From assembly GCF_030823375.1 (NCBI RefSeq), contig NZ_JAUSXB010000001.1, positions 1,674,001 through 1,738,000 on the forward strand: a stretch of DNA of 64,000 nt, in the 5' to 3' direction. This document shows positions 1-8,189 of the stretch, piece by piece. Made by a program: the position numbers and the translations under genes. A model generated the notes under the pieces. The model saw nothing but the letters and a program-made list of their open reading frames with translations. It was not told where the DNA came from and searched no databases. How positions within the stretch are numbered: position 1 is the stretch's first letter; every line of letters starts with the position of its first letter. The DNA is from Pseudarthrobacter siccitolerans (lineage in GTDB: Bacteria; Actinomycetota; Actinomycetes; Actinomycetales; Micrococcaceae).

Positions 1-2
1 GG

Positions 3-1211
3 CTTGCAATCAGTGCACCTTACCCGGAAGGGTCCATACTAAAACTGGCAGGTTATGCCAACGCCGAGCAGCAGCTGACTGAATTAATAATGCCTTCTAG
101 GCGTGTCGCGCGTGCTATAGGTCACATGGCAAACTTGACGGGTTTGAAAAATGCCGCAGGACGCCTTCAGCGAGGTGTGACAAGTGACATCCCTCTAACT
201 GAGATCTATCCGCAGTTTGAACTACAGAGACAACTTTCGCAGTTAATGCCGCCGTTGCTTTACTCGGGAGTTGACACCTGGCGCCTGAAGAGGAAATTCG
301 ATTCAGTCGTAGCGGGCCGCAACTTATCCGCGGCCGATGCAATAGTTTGTATGCCTGGTGCCGCTCTACTGACCTACCAGCAACACCCCAACCTGCGAAA
401 AGTGCATCACCAAGTTGACGGCCTCCCGAGTCATTTGAACGAAGTTCTCGACGAACACTACGGAAGAGGCGTAGCGCCACTAGAACGTGTAAGTCGTGAA
501 AAATGCGAGATACTTGAACAAGAGCTTTTGGAAGCAGACCATGTGATTAGCCCGTCGAGGTCTCTAAGCGCGCAGTTAGGCCGGCTCGGCATTGACGAGA
601 ACAAGATCATCCCTGCTCCATATGGCGTCGATTTGTCGGCTTTTGCACCGCGGGCAGAACGTCACCTAATTCCAACTCATAAAGCTAGAGTGCTATACGT
701 GGGGCAGATCAGTTATCGCAAAGGAATTCCCTTTCTCTTTGAAGCGGCTAAGCACTCGTCAACTGAGGTCCTGCTGGTTGGTAATGTGGTAGACAAATCA
801 CTAACGGAGAGCATGCCCGACGAAGTTACCTACTTGGGCCCCAAATCTCACAGCGAAGTAGCCCGGCTTATGGCTGAGGTCGACGCCTTTGTATTTCCAA
901 CCCTGGAAGATGCGTTCGGACTCGTGGTGCTAGAAGCCGCTGGTAGTGGTCTTCCTGTGATAACCACTCGTGAAGCAGGGGCTTCGGAGCTCTTAGACCC
1001 GCGGGACGTGAGGTTGGTCGATGCTGGGTCTAGCGTCCAACTTCTTGAAGCGCTGGACAACGTGGACGTTCTTAGACCGAACGAACGAAACGAGCGCGCT
1101 GAGCGGATCCGATCGTCAGCAGGGGACACCAAGCTCTTACCTGACTGGCGCAATTGGGCTTCGAATGTGCTAAGGACCTTGGCGGCGAATCAACGAGAGG
1201 GGGAGAAATAG
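3..1211 (+). CDS. GT4 glycosyltransferase, 5'-truncated by window edge
   Basis: Family GT4 glycosyltransferase, probably cytoplasmic, adding a sugar from a nucleotide donor to a growing exopolysaccharide repeat unit. An ATG exists at 90, but the frame stays open to base 3 and reads like a normal GT4 N-terminus (SAPYPEGS, LAGYANAEQQLTEL), so the true start lies outside the window. The donor-binding half shows VLYVGQISYRKG, then FVFPTLEDAFGLVVLEAAGS with the E(x7)E pattern typical of retaining GT4 enzymes. The next glycosyltransferase starts 4 bases after its stop, so the two are probably co-transcribed. Family clear; sugar and acceptor unknown. Confidence 0.85.
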   Translation, partial: LAISAPYPEGSILKLAGYANAEQQLTELIMPSRRVARAIGHMANLTGLKNAAGRLQRGVTSDIPLTEIYPQFELQRQLSQLMPPLLYSGVDTWRLKRKFDSVVAGRNLSAADAIVCMPGAALLTYQQHPNLRKVHHQVDGLPSHLNEVLDEHYGRGVAPLERVSREKCEILEQELLEADHVISPSRSLSAQLGRLGIDENKIIPAPYGVDLSAFAPRAERHLIPTHKARVLYVGQISYRKGIPFLFEAAKHSSTEVLLVGNVVDKSLTESMPDEVTYLGPKSHSEVARLMAEVDAFVFPTLEDAFGLVVLEAAGSGLPVITTREAGASELLDPRDVRLVDAGSSVQLLEALDNVDVLRPNERNERAERIRSSAGDTKLLPDWRNWASNVLRTLAANQREGEK

Positions 1212-1215
1212 CATT

Positions 1216-2346
1216 ATGCCTTTGAAGATTATCCAGGTTGCAACGCTGATCTCGCCTGATGCTTCTTACGGCGGCCCAGTTACGGTGGCCTTAAATCAAT
1301 GTCGAGAGTTGCTCGCCAAGGGCCACGACGTGACACTGTTGGCGGCGGCGTCTGGTTTCGAACAGCCGTTCCCGACTGAAATACAAGGTGTGCCCGTAAA
1401 ACTATTTCCAGCCCGGCAGGTGCTTCCAAAGGTCGGCTTTGCGGGGATAGCTGCACCTAGCATGTTGGCCTGGCTACAGCGACATGCACATCTCGCAGAT
1501 GTTATACATGTTCACATGGCAAGAGACTTTGTAACTCTGCCAGCAGCACTCCTAGCGGTGCAAAAGAAGACACCGTTGTATTTGCAATGCCACGGCATGA
1601 TCGACCCTTCGAACAAGGTCCTAGCACAGCCGTTGGACTTATTGTTGACGCGACCTATTCTGCGCAGGGCAAGGGGAATCTTTTACCTGACACCGACAGA
1701 GAGGTCAGCGCTAGCCTCCGTTGCGGGTCCGACACTTCCGTTGAGGAAACTGGCAAATGGAGTACCACACTCGAATGTCAAACCGCGCCGCGATGATTCT
1801 GAACCCGAGGTCTTGTTCTTAGCCCGGTTACATAAGCGTAAAAGACCGCTTCTGTTTGTGGATGCGGCAAGCGAACTGAACCGGAATTATCCTAGAGTCA
1901 AGTTTGCACTGGTGGGTCCGGATGAAGGGGAAGGGGCAGAAGTAGCACACCGTTGCTCATCGATTGCCAACACCTCATGGGAAGGGCCTCTGGATTCGGA
2001 CAGCACGTTGGAACGAATGTCACGCTCTTCTTTGTATGTGCTTCCTTCAGTGGACGAACCATTTCCGATGAGCGTATTGGAAGCTATGTCCGTCGGCTTG
2101 CCAGTCATCATTACGGAGAGTTGCGGACTCGCACCAGCCGTAGCCTCGGCAAGGGCTGGTCTCGTCGTGGATGAAAATCGCGCCAGCCTTGTGGCTGCCA
2201 TAGACCGTCTTTTGAGGCGACCCGAGCTCATGCGCGAACTGGGAGCAAACGGCCGTGAGCTCGTCCGAACTGAATACACCATGGAGTCAATTGCTCGTGA
2301 GTTAGAAGATGCATATTCGCGCTCTAGCTCAGCGGCCGGGGCGTGA
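1216..2346 (+). CDS. GT4 glycosyltransferase
   Basis: A 376-residue GT4 glycosyltransferase of usual length. The N-terminal half has a glycine-rich loop (SPDASYGGPVTVALNQCRELLAKGHDV). The C-terminal half has VLFLARLHKRKRP, then VLPSVDEPFPMSVLEAMSVGLPVI, the E(x7)E nucleotide-sugar site. The ATG at 1216 follows GGGAGAAAT closely and sits 4 bases after the previous stop. It belongs with the fucose-containing exopolysaccharide locus. The sugar transferred cannot be read from the sequence. Confidence 0.85.
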   Translation: MPLKIIQVATLISPDASYGGPVTVALNQCRELLAKGHDVTLLAAASGFEQPFPTEIQGVPVKLFPARQVLPKVGFAGIAAPSMLAWLQRHAHLADVIHVHMARDFVTLPAALLAVQKKTPLYLQCHGMIDPSNKVLAQPLDLLLTRPILRRARGIFYLTPTERSALASVAGPTLPLRKLANGVPHSNVKPRRDDSEPEVLFLARLHKRKRPLLFVDAASELNRNYPRVKFALVGPDEGEGAEVAHRCSSIANTSWEGPLDSDSTLERMSRSSLYVLPSVDEPFPMSVLEAMSVGLPVIITESCGLAPAVASARAGLVVDENRASLVAAIDRLLRRPELMRELGANGRELVRTEYTMESIARELEDAYSRSSSAAGA

Positions 2347-2383
2347 CCTGGGCTGCCCCGCCAGCATTAGAGTCAGTGGAATC

Positions 2384-2426
2384 TTTCTGGCTAGCCTGCA
2401 CAGCCGGCCAAGGCGTTAGCCAGAAA
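2384..2426. terminator. Possible bidirectional terminator hairpin
   Basis: A 10-bp perfect stem (TTTCTGGCTA at 2384-2393 with TAGCCAGAAA at 2417-2426) lies between two convergent genes. The T-run at 2384-2386 and the A-run at 2424-2426 would give U tracts in either direction. The 23-nt loop is long, so confidence is moderate. Confidence 0.45.
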
Positions 2427-2472
2427 TGTAAATACGGGAGTCGCAGCCTGAACCAGATGGGTTCGGCGAACC

Positions 2473-3060
2473 CTAATCGACGAACCTCTTGCCGCGCCGT
2501 ACGGCCGGGTCGCCACCCCAGATCTCGCCAGCTGGGACTGACTTACCTAATTTGGTCAATGGCTCGACCACTGCAGAACGGCCTACCACAACGCCCCCTA
2601 GAACAATGCAGCGAGTAGTTAGCCAAGCCCCGTCCTCGACTATTACCGGCCTCGTCAAAAGCCTCATGTCATCACGAACGGCGTGACTCCCGGTTGTTAT
2701 GAATGTTTCCTGCGATACAACAACGTTGGCACCTATCGAGACCAGATCTTGATTGTGTATCCACACGCCTTCTCCAATCCAAGAATTATCCCCCACACGA
2801 AGCTTCCACGGGAACTTGACTCGAATACGGGGACGCATAATAACCCCACGACCGATACGGGCACCGAAGGCCCTCAAGACCGCAGTCCTCAAGCGAGAAC
2901 TGACTTGCCAGCTATTGGTCACAAAAAGCAACTCAGCGATGGCCCATAAGTAAATTACAGCTTTAGGTCTGTCCCAGGCTGTCTGCTCTCCCGGCGCCTT
3001 GGATAGGTCGATGACGCGGATACCAGCAGCATCCTCCTGCCCCTGCTCAATCATTGACAT
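2473..3060 (-). CDS. wcaF: WcaF-type colanic acid O-acetyltransferase
   Basis: A 195-residue acetyltransferase of the left-handed beta-helix (hexapeptide repeat) family, expected to O-acetylate a sugar of the exopolysaccharide using acetyl-CoA. Hexapeptide turns include IGRGVIMRPRIRVKFPWKLRVG, IGEGVWIHNQ, IGANVVVSQ and VVVGRSAVVEP. The catalytic-type histidine lies in TTGSHAV, and IWGGDPAVRRGKR closes the domain as in WcaF and NodL relatives. It is transcribed opposite to its neighbours and shares a 45-base divergent gap with the WcaI-like gene, so their promoters must nearly overlap. Length is normal for the family. Confidence 0.82.
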   Translation of the reverse strand: MSMIEQGQEDAAGIRVIDLSKAPGEQTAWDRPKAVIYLWAIAELLFVTNSWQVSSRLRTAVLRAFGARIGRGVIMRPRIRVKFPWKLRVGDNSWIGEGVWIHNQDLVSIGANVVVSQETFITTGSHAVRDDMRLLTRPVIVEDGAWLTTRCIVLGGVVVGRSAVVEPLTKLGKSVPAGEIWGGDPAVRRGKRFVD

Positions 3061-3105
3061 GCCTCGTTTGTTGGGTTCGCCTTAACACCACCTATTGTTG
3101 CACTC

Positions 3106-4350
3106 GTGAAGCGAACCAATCTACGAGTGACCATACTCGGCCTCAACTACTCACCAGAACCCAGCGGGAACGCCCCGTACACCACAAGCCTTGCCGAAGG
3201 TCTTGCCGCGGAAGGGCATTCTGTAAGAGTGGTGACGGGTTACCCTCATTACCCGGAATGGCGTCCGCGCCCTGGCTACTCTGGTTGGAAGCTCGAGGAG
3301 GTTATCAACGGAGTCTCAGTTAAACGGCTTCGTCACTACATTCCGCGGAATCCGACGGCACTCGGCCGTCTGCACATGGAGCTTAGCTTCGGGGTTCGTC
3401 TCATGTTTGCTAAATGGCACAAGCCAGACGTAGTCCTCGTAGTTAATCCCGCGCTCCTGGCCAGCGGCCTGGCCATACTACGTCTACGCCTATGGCCTCG
3501 GCGTCCTGCCGTTGGCGTATGGACGCAAGATCTCTACAGCCGCGGGATGATTGAAACAGGCACTGGCGGACAGAAGATGGGTCGATTGATGTCAGCACTG
3601 GAATCAAAAATTCTGTGTTCAGCTGACGGAATTGCAGCCATACATGACCGGTTCAAACAACATATGGTTGAGGCGCTTGGCGTGAAAGCGGAGCGAGTGC
3701 ACGTCATTCGGAATTGGACACACCTGCCAGCTTCACCGGCCTCGGGGAACCAAGAAATGCGGGAAAGGCTCGGATGGGCTCCGAGCGACATAATAGTTCT
3801 CCATGCAGGAAACATGGGTAAGAAACAGGGCCTCGATAACGTCATTGAAGCCGCGCGGTTATCGGACCTCCGACAAAGCGCCGTTCGTTTTGTCCTGATG
3901 GGTGATGGCAACCAGCGTAAACGGCTGGAGTTGATGGCCGAGGGAGTCGATAGCGTCAAGTTCATGGACTCCCTGCCGGATGAACAGTTTCAACAGGCAC
4001 TCGCAACTGCTGACGCTCTACTGGTGAATGAGATGCCTGGGATCAAAGACATGGCGGTTCCAAGCAAGCTGACCTCTTACTTCAATGCCGGCGTTCCAGT
4101 CATCGCTGCTACGGACGCAGAAAGTGTTACCGCCTCCGAGATACAGAGATCTGGCGGCGGCGTCAGGGTTAACTCCTCGGATCCACAGGCTCTGATAGAC
4201 GCAGCGGAAGCTCTTGCGCGCGAACCAGCGCTTGCGGCACGACTGGCTGAGAATGCACTGCGCTTCAGGCGTGAAACATTGTCGGAAGACGTCGCCATAG
4301 GCAAGTATGATGATTTCATCACGAGTCTGGCATCGTCGCGCGGCCGATAG
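3106..4350 (+). CDS. WcaI/WbuB-like GT4 glycosyltransferase
   Basis: A 414-residue GT4 enzyme. The N-terminus (ILGLNYSPEPSGNAPYTTSL, then VVTGYPHYPEW) is the signature of the colanic acid glycosyltransferase WcaI and of WbuB, which often act on fucose-containing glycans. The donor half has VLHAGNMGKKQGLDNVIEAA and a LLVNEMPGIKDMAVPSKL stretch in place of the usual acidic motif, also as in WbuB. GTG at 3106 is the likely start; no strong ribosome site is visible. gmd and fcl follow, so fucose is a plausible donor sugar, which is inference. A terminator-like hairpin overlaps its stop codon. Confidence 0.83.
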   Translation: MKRTNLRVTILGLNYSPEPSGNAPYTTSLAEGLAAEGHSVRVVTGYPHYPEWRPRPGYSGWKLEEVINGVSVKRLRHYIPRNPTALGRLHMELSFGVRLMFAKWHKPDVVLVVNPALLASGLAILRLRLWPRRPAVGVWTQDLYSRGMIETGTGGQKMGRLMSALESKILCSADGIAAIHDRFKQHMVEALGVKAERVHVIRNWTHLPASPASGNQEMRERLGWAPSDIIVLHAGNMGKKQGLDNVIEAARLSDLRQSAVRFVLMGDGNQRKRLELMAEGVDSVKFMDSLPDEQFQQALATADALLVNEMPGIKDMAVPSKLTSYFNAGVPVIAATDAESVTASEIQRSGGGVRVNSSDPQALIDAAEALAREPALAARLAENALRFRRETLSEDVAIGKYDDFITSLASSRGR

Positions 4351-4373
4351 GTCGCGCGACTTTCTTTTTCTTC
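4335..4373 (+). terminator. Rho-independent terminator or attenuator before gmd
   Basis: GTCGCGCG (4335-4342) pairs with CGCGCGAC (4353-4360), an 8-bp G+C stem with a 10-nt loop, followed at once by TTTCTTTTTCTTC. It overlaps the wcaI-like stop codon (4348-4350) and precedes gmd by a few bases. The gmd ribosome site (AGGGGGC) lies just downstream. Confidence 0.6.
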
Positions 4374-4383
4374 AGGGGGCACA

Positions 4384-5412
4384 ATGACAAAGCGCGCACT
4401 AATTACGGGCATTACAGGGCAAGACGGCTCGTACCTCGCAGAACTCTTGCTTAAGAAAGGATACGAAGTCCACGGGCTCATCCGCCGGGCATCGACATTC
4501 AATACGGCGAGAGTGGACCACCTGTACGTGGATCCCCACGACCCCCACGCAAACCTTTTTCTCCACTATGGCGATTTGAGCGACGGAGCTAGGTTGGTAA
4601 CGCTGTTAGCGGAAATCAAGCCCGATGAAGTCTATAACCTTGCTGCACAATCACATGTCCGGGTTTCATTTGACGAACCCGAGCATACAGCTGACACGAC
4701 GGGCGTGGGTACGACACGCCTGCTCGAAGCAGTAAGGATGTCGGGTATCAAAACGCGGTTTTACCAGGCTTCTTCATCAGAAATGTTCGGAGCAACGCCT
4801 CCCCCTCAAAACGAAGAAACCCCCTTTTATCCTCGCTCGCCCTACGGCGCTGCAAAAGTTTATAGCTATTGGATCACAAAAAACTACCGCGAGGCCTACG
4901 GGATGTTTGCTGTGAACGGAATACTTTTTAATCACGAGTCGCCACGTCGCGGTGAAACCTTCGTCACCCGGAAAATTACGCGTGCTGTTGCAGCTATCAA
5001 GGCAGGTAAACAGGATCTGCTATACATGGGTAACCTCGACGCCGTTCGCGACTGGGGATACGCGGCCGAATACGTCGAAGGCATGTGGCGGATGCTGCAA
5101 GCCGACGAGCCCGATGATTTTGTCTTAGCTACGGGTGGCAACTACACTGTGCGCGATTTCCTCCAAATCTCATTTGAGCATGCCGGACTCAACTGGGAAG
5201 ATCACGTACGGTTCGATGAACGTTACCTCCGCCCGACGGAAGTAGATGCACTTGTTGGCGACGCCTCTAGGGCGCAACAGAAGCTTGGATGGAAGGCGTC
5301 AGTCCACACCCCTGAGCTCGCCCGGATCATGGTGGACGCCGACGTCGAGGCACTAAAAAACGCCGGCAGTCACTGGATAGACGCAGTAAACCTAGAAAGC
5401 TGGACAAACTGA
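4384..5412 (+). CDS. gmd: GDP-mannose 4,6-dehydratase
   Basis: Converts GDP-D-mannose to GDP-4-keto-6-deoxy-D-mannose, the first step to GDP-L-fucose, in the cytoplasm. The extended-SDR NADP motif GITGQDG is at residues 9-15. The catalytic pair is Y154xxxK158 in SPYGAAK, with SSSEMFG ahead of it. [17 protein letters not shown] is a Gmd hallmark. At 342 residues it has normal length. ATG at 4384 follows AGGGGGC. Its TGA overlaps the ATG of fcl by one base, so the two fucose enzymes are translationally coupled. Confidence 0.95.
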   Translation: MTKRALITGITGQDGSYLAELLLKKGYEVHGLIRRASTFNTARVDHLYVDPHDPHANLFLHYGDLSDGARLVTLLAEIKPDEVYNLAAQSHVRVSFDEPEHTADTTGVGTTRLLEAVRMSGIKTRFYQASSSEMFGATPPPQNEETPFYPRSPYGAAKVYSYWITKNYREAYGMFAVNGILFNHESPRRGETFVTRKITRAVAAIKAGKQDLLYMGNLDAVRDWGYAAEYVEGMWRMLQADEPDDFVLATGGNYTVRDFLQISFEHAGLNWEDHVRFDERYLRPTEVDALVGDASRAQQKLGWKASVHTPELARIMVDADVEALKNAGSHWIDAVNLESWTN

Positions 5413-6383
5413 TGGCGGAAAGCGGCTATTCGCCAGCTCCTCTGGACCGTTCTTCTACCTTCTATGTCGCAGGCCATCGCGGCCTCGTGGGGTCGGCAAT
5501 TTGGCGACATCTTGCCTTGCACGGATTCGAGCACTTGGTGGGAAGGACCTCTTCAGAGCTCGACCTGAAAAACCGCCAACAGGTTTTTTCCTTCTTTGCG
5601 GAAACGAAGCCCCGGTATGTTGTTCTGGCTGCTGCAAAGGTTGGCGGCATATTGGCGAACAGCACTTTTCCCGTCGATTTCCTTAGCGACAATCTTCAAA
5701 TACAGGTAAATGTTCTCGATGCAGCACAACAGTACGGTGTCGAACGACTCCTGTTCCTCGGCTCGTCGTGCATCTATCCCAAACTCGCCGACCAACCGAT
5801 CCGAGAAGATTCCCTCTTGACGGGTCACCTTGAACCAACCAATGACGCCTACGCAATAGCAAAGATTGCCGGGATTATGCAGGTCCAAGCCGTCAGGCGA
5901 CAGTTTGGACTGCCCTGGATTTCCGCTATGCCTACCAATCTTTACGGACCTGGAGACAACTTCTCCACCAAGGGTTCGCACGTTCTCCCTGCCCTCATCC
6001 GCCGCTTCGACGAGGCTGCCAGCATTGGGTCACAAGCGGTGACCAACTGGGGAACGGGCCAACCGCGGCGCGAGTTCCTCCACGTCCACGATATGGCGGC
6101 CGCCTGCCTCCACCTGCTCGAACATTACGATGGTCCGGCGCAAGTAAATGTAGGAACAGGCACCGACGTCACGATAAAAGAATTGGCCTCCATAGTTGCC
6201 GCTGCTGTTGGATTTGAAGGCAAGATCGAGTGGGATGACTCCAAACCGGACGGAACGCCCCAGAAGCTCCTGGATGTTTCGACACTATCGGGTGCAGGTT
6301 GGAAGTCATCTATTAAACTCGAAGACGGCATCCGCTCAACCGTCGACTGGTACCGCGCGAACCTCAAGACGGTCCGAAGTTAG
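5412..6383 (+). CDS. fcl: GDP-L-fucose synthase
   Basis: GDP-4-keto-6-deoxymannose 3,5-epimerase/4-reductase (WcaG/Fcl), completing GDP-L-fucose synthesis with NADPH. The nucleotide motif GHRGLVG is at residues 21-27. LGSSCIYPKLA and Y147AIAK151 give the catalytic Ser-Tyr-Lys set. TNLYGPGDNF is also conserved in the family. The 323 residues match the usual size. It is coupled to gmd through a TGATG overlap. Confidence 0.94.
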   Translation: MAESGYSPAPLDRSSTFYVAGHRGLVGSAIWRHLALHGFEHLVGRTSSELDLKNRQQVFSFFAETKPRYVVLAAAKVGGILANSTFPVDFLSDNLQIQVNVLDAAQQYGVERLLFLGSSCIYPKLADQPIREDSLLTGHLEPTNDAYAIAKIAGIMQVQAVRRQFGLPWISAMPTNLYGPGDNFSTKGSHVLPALIRRFDEAASIGSQAVTNWGTGQPRREFLHVHDMAAACLHLLEHYDGPAQVNVGTGTDVTIKELASIVAAAVGFEGKIEWDDSKPDGTPQKLLDVSTLSGAGWKSSIKLEDGIRSTVDWYRANLKTVRS

Positions 6384-6391
6384 AACTAGCA

Positions 6392-7870
6392 GTGGATAGC
6401 CTAATTGAATTGGTTGGATCAAAGTGGGTGGAAATGATTCGAGCATCCGATTGGCGGACAAAGACCAGTCGGTTACTGCGTATCGTCGATGCATTCGTCA
6501 TCATTTGGGCCGTAGCTGGCGCCTATATTGTAAGGTTCGGCATTGAGCCGGAATTCGTGGTTGAGGGACAGGAATTCAACTATCTTTGGTTCTCGGTACT
6601 GCTAGCCGTAACCTGGTGGTTCATGCTTGGCGCTTGGAACAGTCGCCAAAGCCATGTTCTAGGAGCTGGACCTGATGAATACAAGCGCGTCGCTGCCGCC
6701 TCATTGTGGCTGTTCGGCTTGGTTGCCATTTTTTCCTTTGTTCTCCGAATTGACACCGCTCGCGGTTACGTTGGGATTGCTCTTCCGGTGGGTTTGTGCG
6801 GTCTTCTGTTGGCACGGTGGTTGCTACGTCAGCACCTGAATGTAGACCGCCAAAACGGGAAAAGCATGTCACGTTTATTACTCTTGGGAGGCCCGGGAGC
6901 AATCGCCCATCTCGCAGCGTCCCTTCAAAGTGCGAGGCACGCTGGCTACCTCCCCGTCGCAGCGTATTCCCCCGGGGCACAGGAAAGCTTCCAAGTGGAG
7001 CCGGTGTCAGGCTTGCCGATACTAGGGCATACACCGGAATCGTCGTCAATTCTTCAAGCCATCGAAGAGTGCAACGCAGATGCCGTAGCCGTGTCCGCCG
7101 GCGTTCAACTGCATCCGCAAATCCTCCGACATCTGGGGTGGGAGCTCGCGTCCCGAAACGTGGGACTCATCATGGCTCCTGCCTTGACAGACGTCGCTGG
7201 TCCTCGCATCCATACCCAACAAGTCGCAGGACTGCCGCTAATCCACGTAACGACTCCAACTTTGGAAGGCGGACAGGGGGTTGCTAAAAGGCTTTTCGAC
7301 GTAGCCGTTGCGTCCGCCCTCCTTCTATTAGCCTCGCCGCTGATGCTTTTACTGGCGGTCATAGTTCGAGTGGACAGCCGCGGTCCCATTTTTTTCCGCC
7401 AAGAACGCGTTGGCATCGAGGGCACTCAATTTACGATGCTGAAATTTCGATCGATGGTAGTAGATGCCGAAGAACTTCTGGAGCGGCTGGCGGGAGAGAA
7501 CCAAGGCAGCGGCCTGTTGTTCAAAATCAAAGAAGATCCCAGAATAACGCGAGTGGGCAAGATCCTACGCCGGTACAGTCTCGACGAACTTCCGCAATTG
7601 TTCAACGTAGTCGCAGGCTCCATGAGCTTGGTCGGCCCCCGTCCGCCTTTGCCTCGCGAGGTAGATGCTTACGAGCACGACGTGCGACGTCGACTTCTAG
7701 TCAAGCCTGGACTGACAGGCCTATGGCAGGTCAGCGGTCGCTCGAATTTGTCGTGGCAAGACTCCGTGCGCCTGGACCTGTACTACGTTGAGAACTGGTC
7801 ACTGGCTGGTGATTTGATCATCCTCCTTCGTACTGTCAGGGCTGTCTTTCAAAGCACAGGCGCTTACTAA
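6392..7870 (+). CDS. Exopolysaccharide polyprenyl glycosylphosphotransferase
   Basis: Membrane initiating enzyme that moves a sugar-1-phosphate onto undecaprenyl phosphate, starting each exopolysaccharide repeat. The 492 residues have about four N-terminal membrane segments (roughly 25-120), a Rossmann-like middle (LLLGGPGAIAHLAASL), another segment near 300 and a C-terminal bacterial sugar transferase domain. That domain shows KRLFDVAVA, GPIFFRQERVG, LVGPRPPLPREV and VKPGLTGLWQVSGR, which define the WcaJ/WbaP/CpsE superfamily. The GTG at 6392 lies 8 bases after fcl; a later ATG at 6434 is possible. Which sugar is loaded is not known. Confidence 0.9.
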   Translation: MDSLIELVGSKWVEMIRASDWRTKTSRLLRIVDAFVIIWAVAGAYIVRFGIEPEFVVEGQEFNYLWFSVLLAVTWWFMLGAWNSRQSHVLGAGPDEYKRVAAASLWLFGLVAIFSFVLRIDTARGYVGIALPVGLCGLLLARWLLRQHLNVDRQNGKSMSRLLLLGGPGAIAHLAASLQSARHAGYLPVAAYSPGAQESFQVEPVSGLPILGHTPESSSILQAIEECNADAVAVSAGVQLHPQILRHLGWELASRNVGLIMAPALTDVAGPRIHTQQVAGLPLIHVTTPTLEGGQGVAKRLFDVAVASALLLLASPLMLLLAVIVRVDSRGPIFFRQERVGIEGTQFTMLKFRSMVVDAEELLERLAGENQGSGLLFKIKEDPRITRVGKILRRYSLDELPQLFNVVAGSMSLVGPRPPLPREVDAYEHDVRRRLLVKPGLTGLWQVSGRSNLSWQDSVRLDLYYVENWSLAGDLIILLRTVRAVFQSTGAY

Positions 7871-8189
7871 AAGACAACTAGTACGCTCGTTAGCACCTTG
7901 GGGGATTACCTGCATGTCAACACCGTTAGCCAGAACGCATTTGGGAGACTTTCGGACGAGTCGCTCGGAACCGTCACAAAAACTTCTGTGGCCACGCGCT
8001 CGAGGTGCCAAAAAAGCGCTCCCCTCAGAAGCACTGCTCCTGGGCTTTTCGACGACCGCAAATGGATCGGTGTGTCCTAGATAGTTCGGATTACACCATG
8101 GGGTAATTGACGGCTACCGACTAGTTGCGGAAATAATTTCAAGACATTGAGTTTAGCCGCAGGTTCTACCGATTGGAATATAAAGAAAA
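7871..8189. other. Non-coding gap between EPS locus and DUF4012 gene
   Basis: About 320 bases with no convincing gene. Short open frames have neither start signals nor recognisable products. It probably carries the promoter of the DUF4012 gene, but I cannot point to a clear -35/-10 pair, and no repeat or hairpin stands out. Confidence 0.4.
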
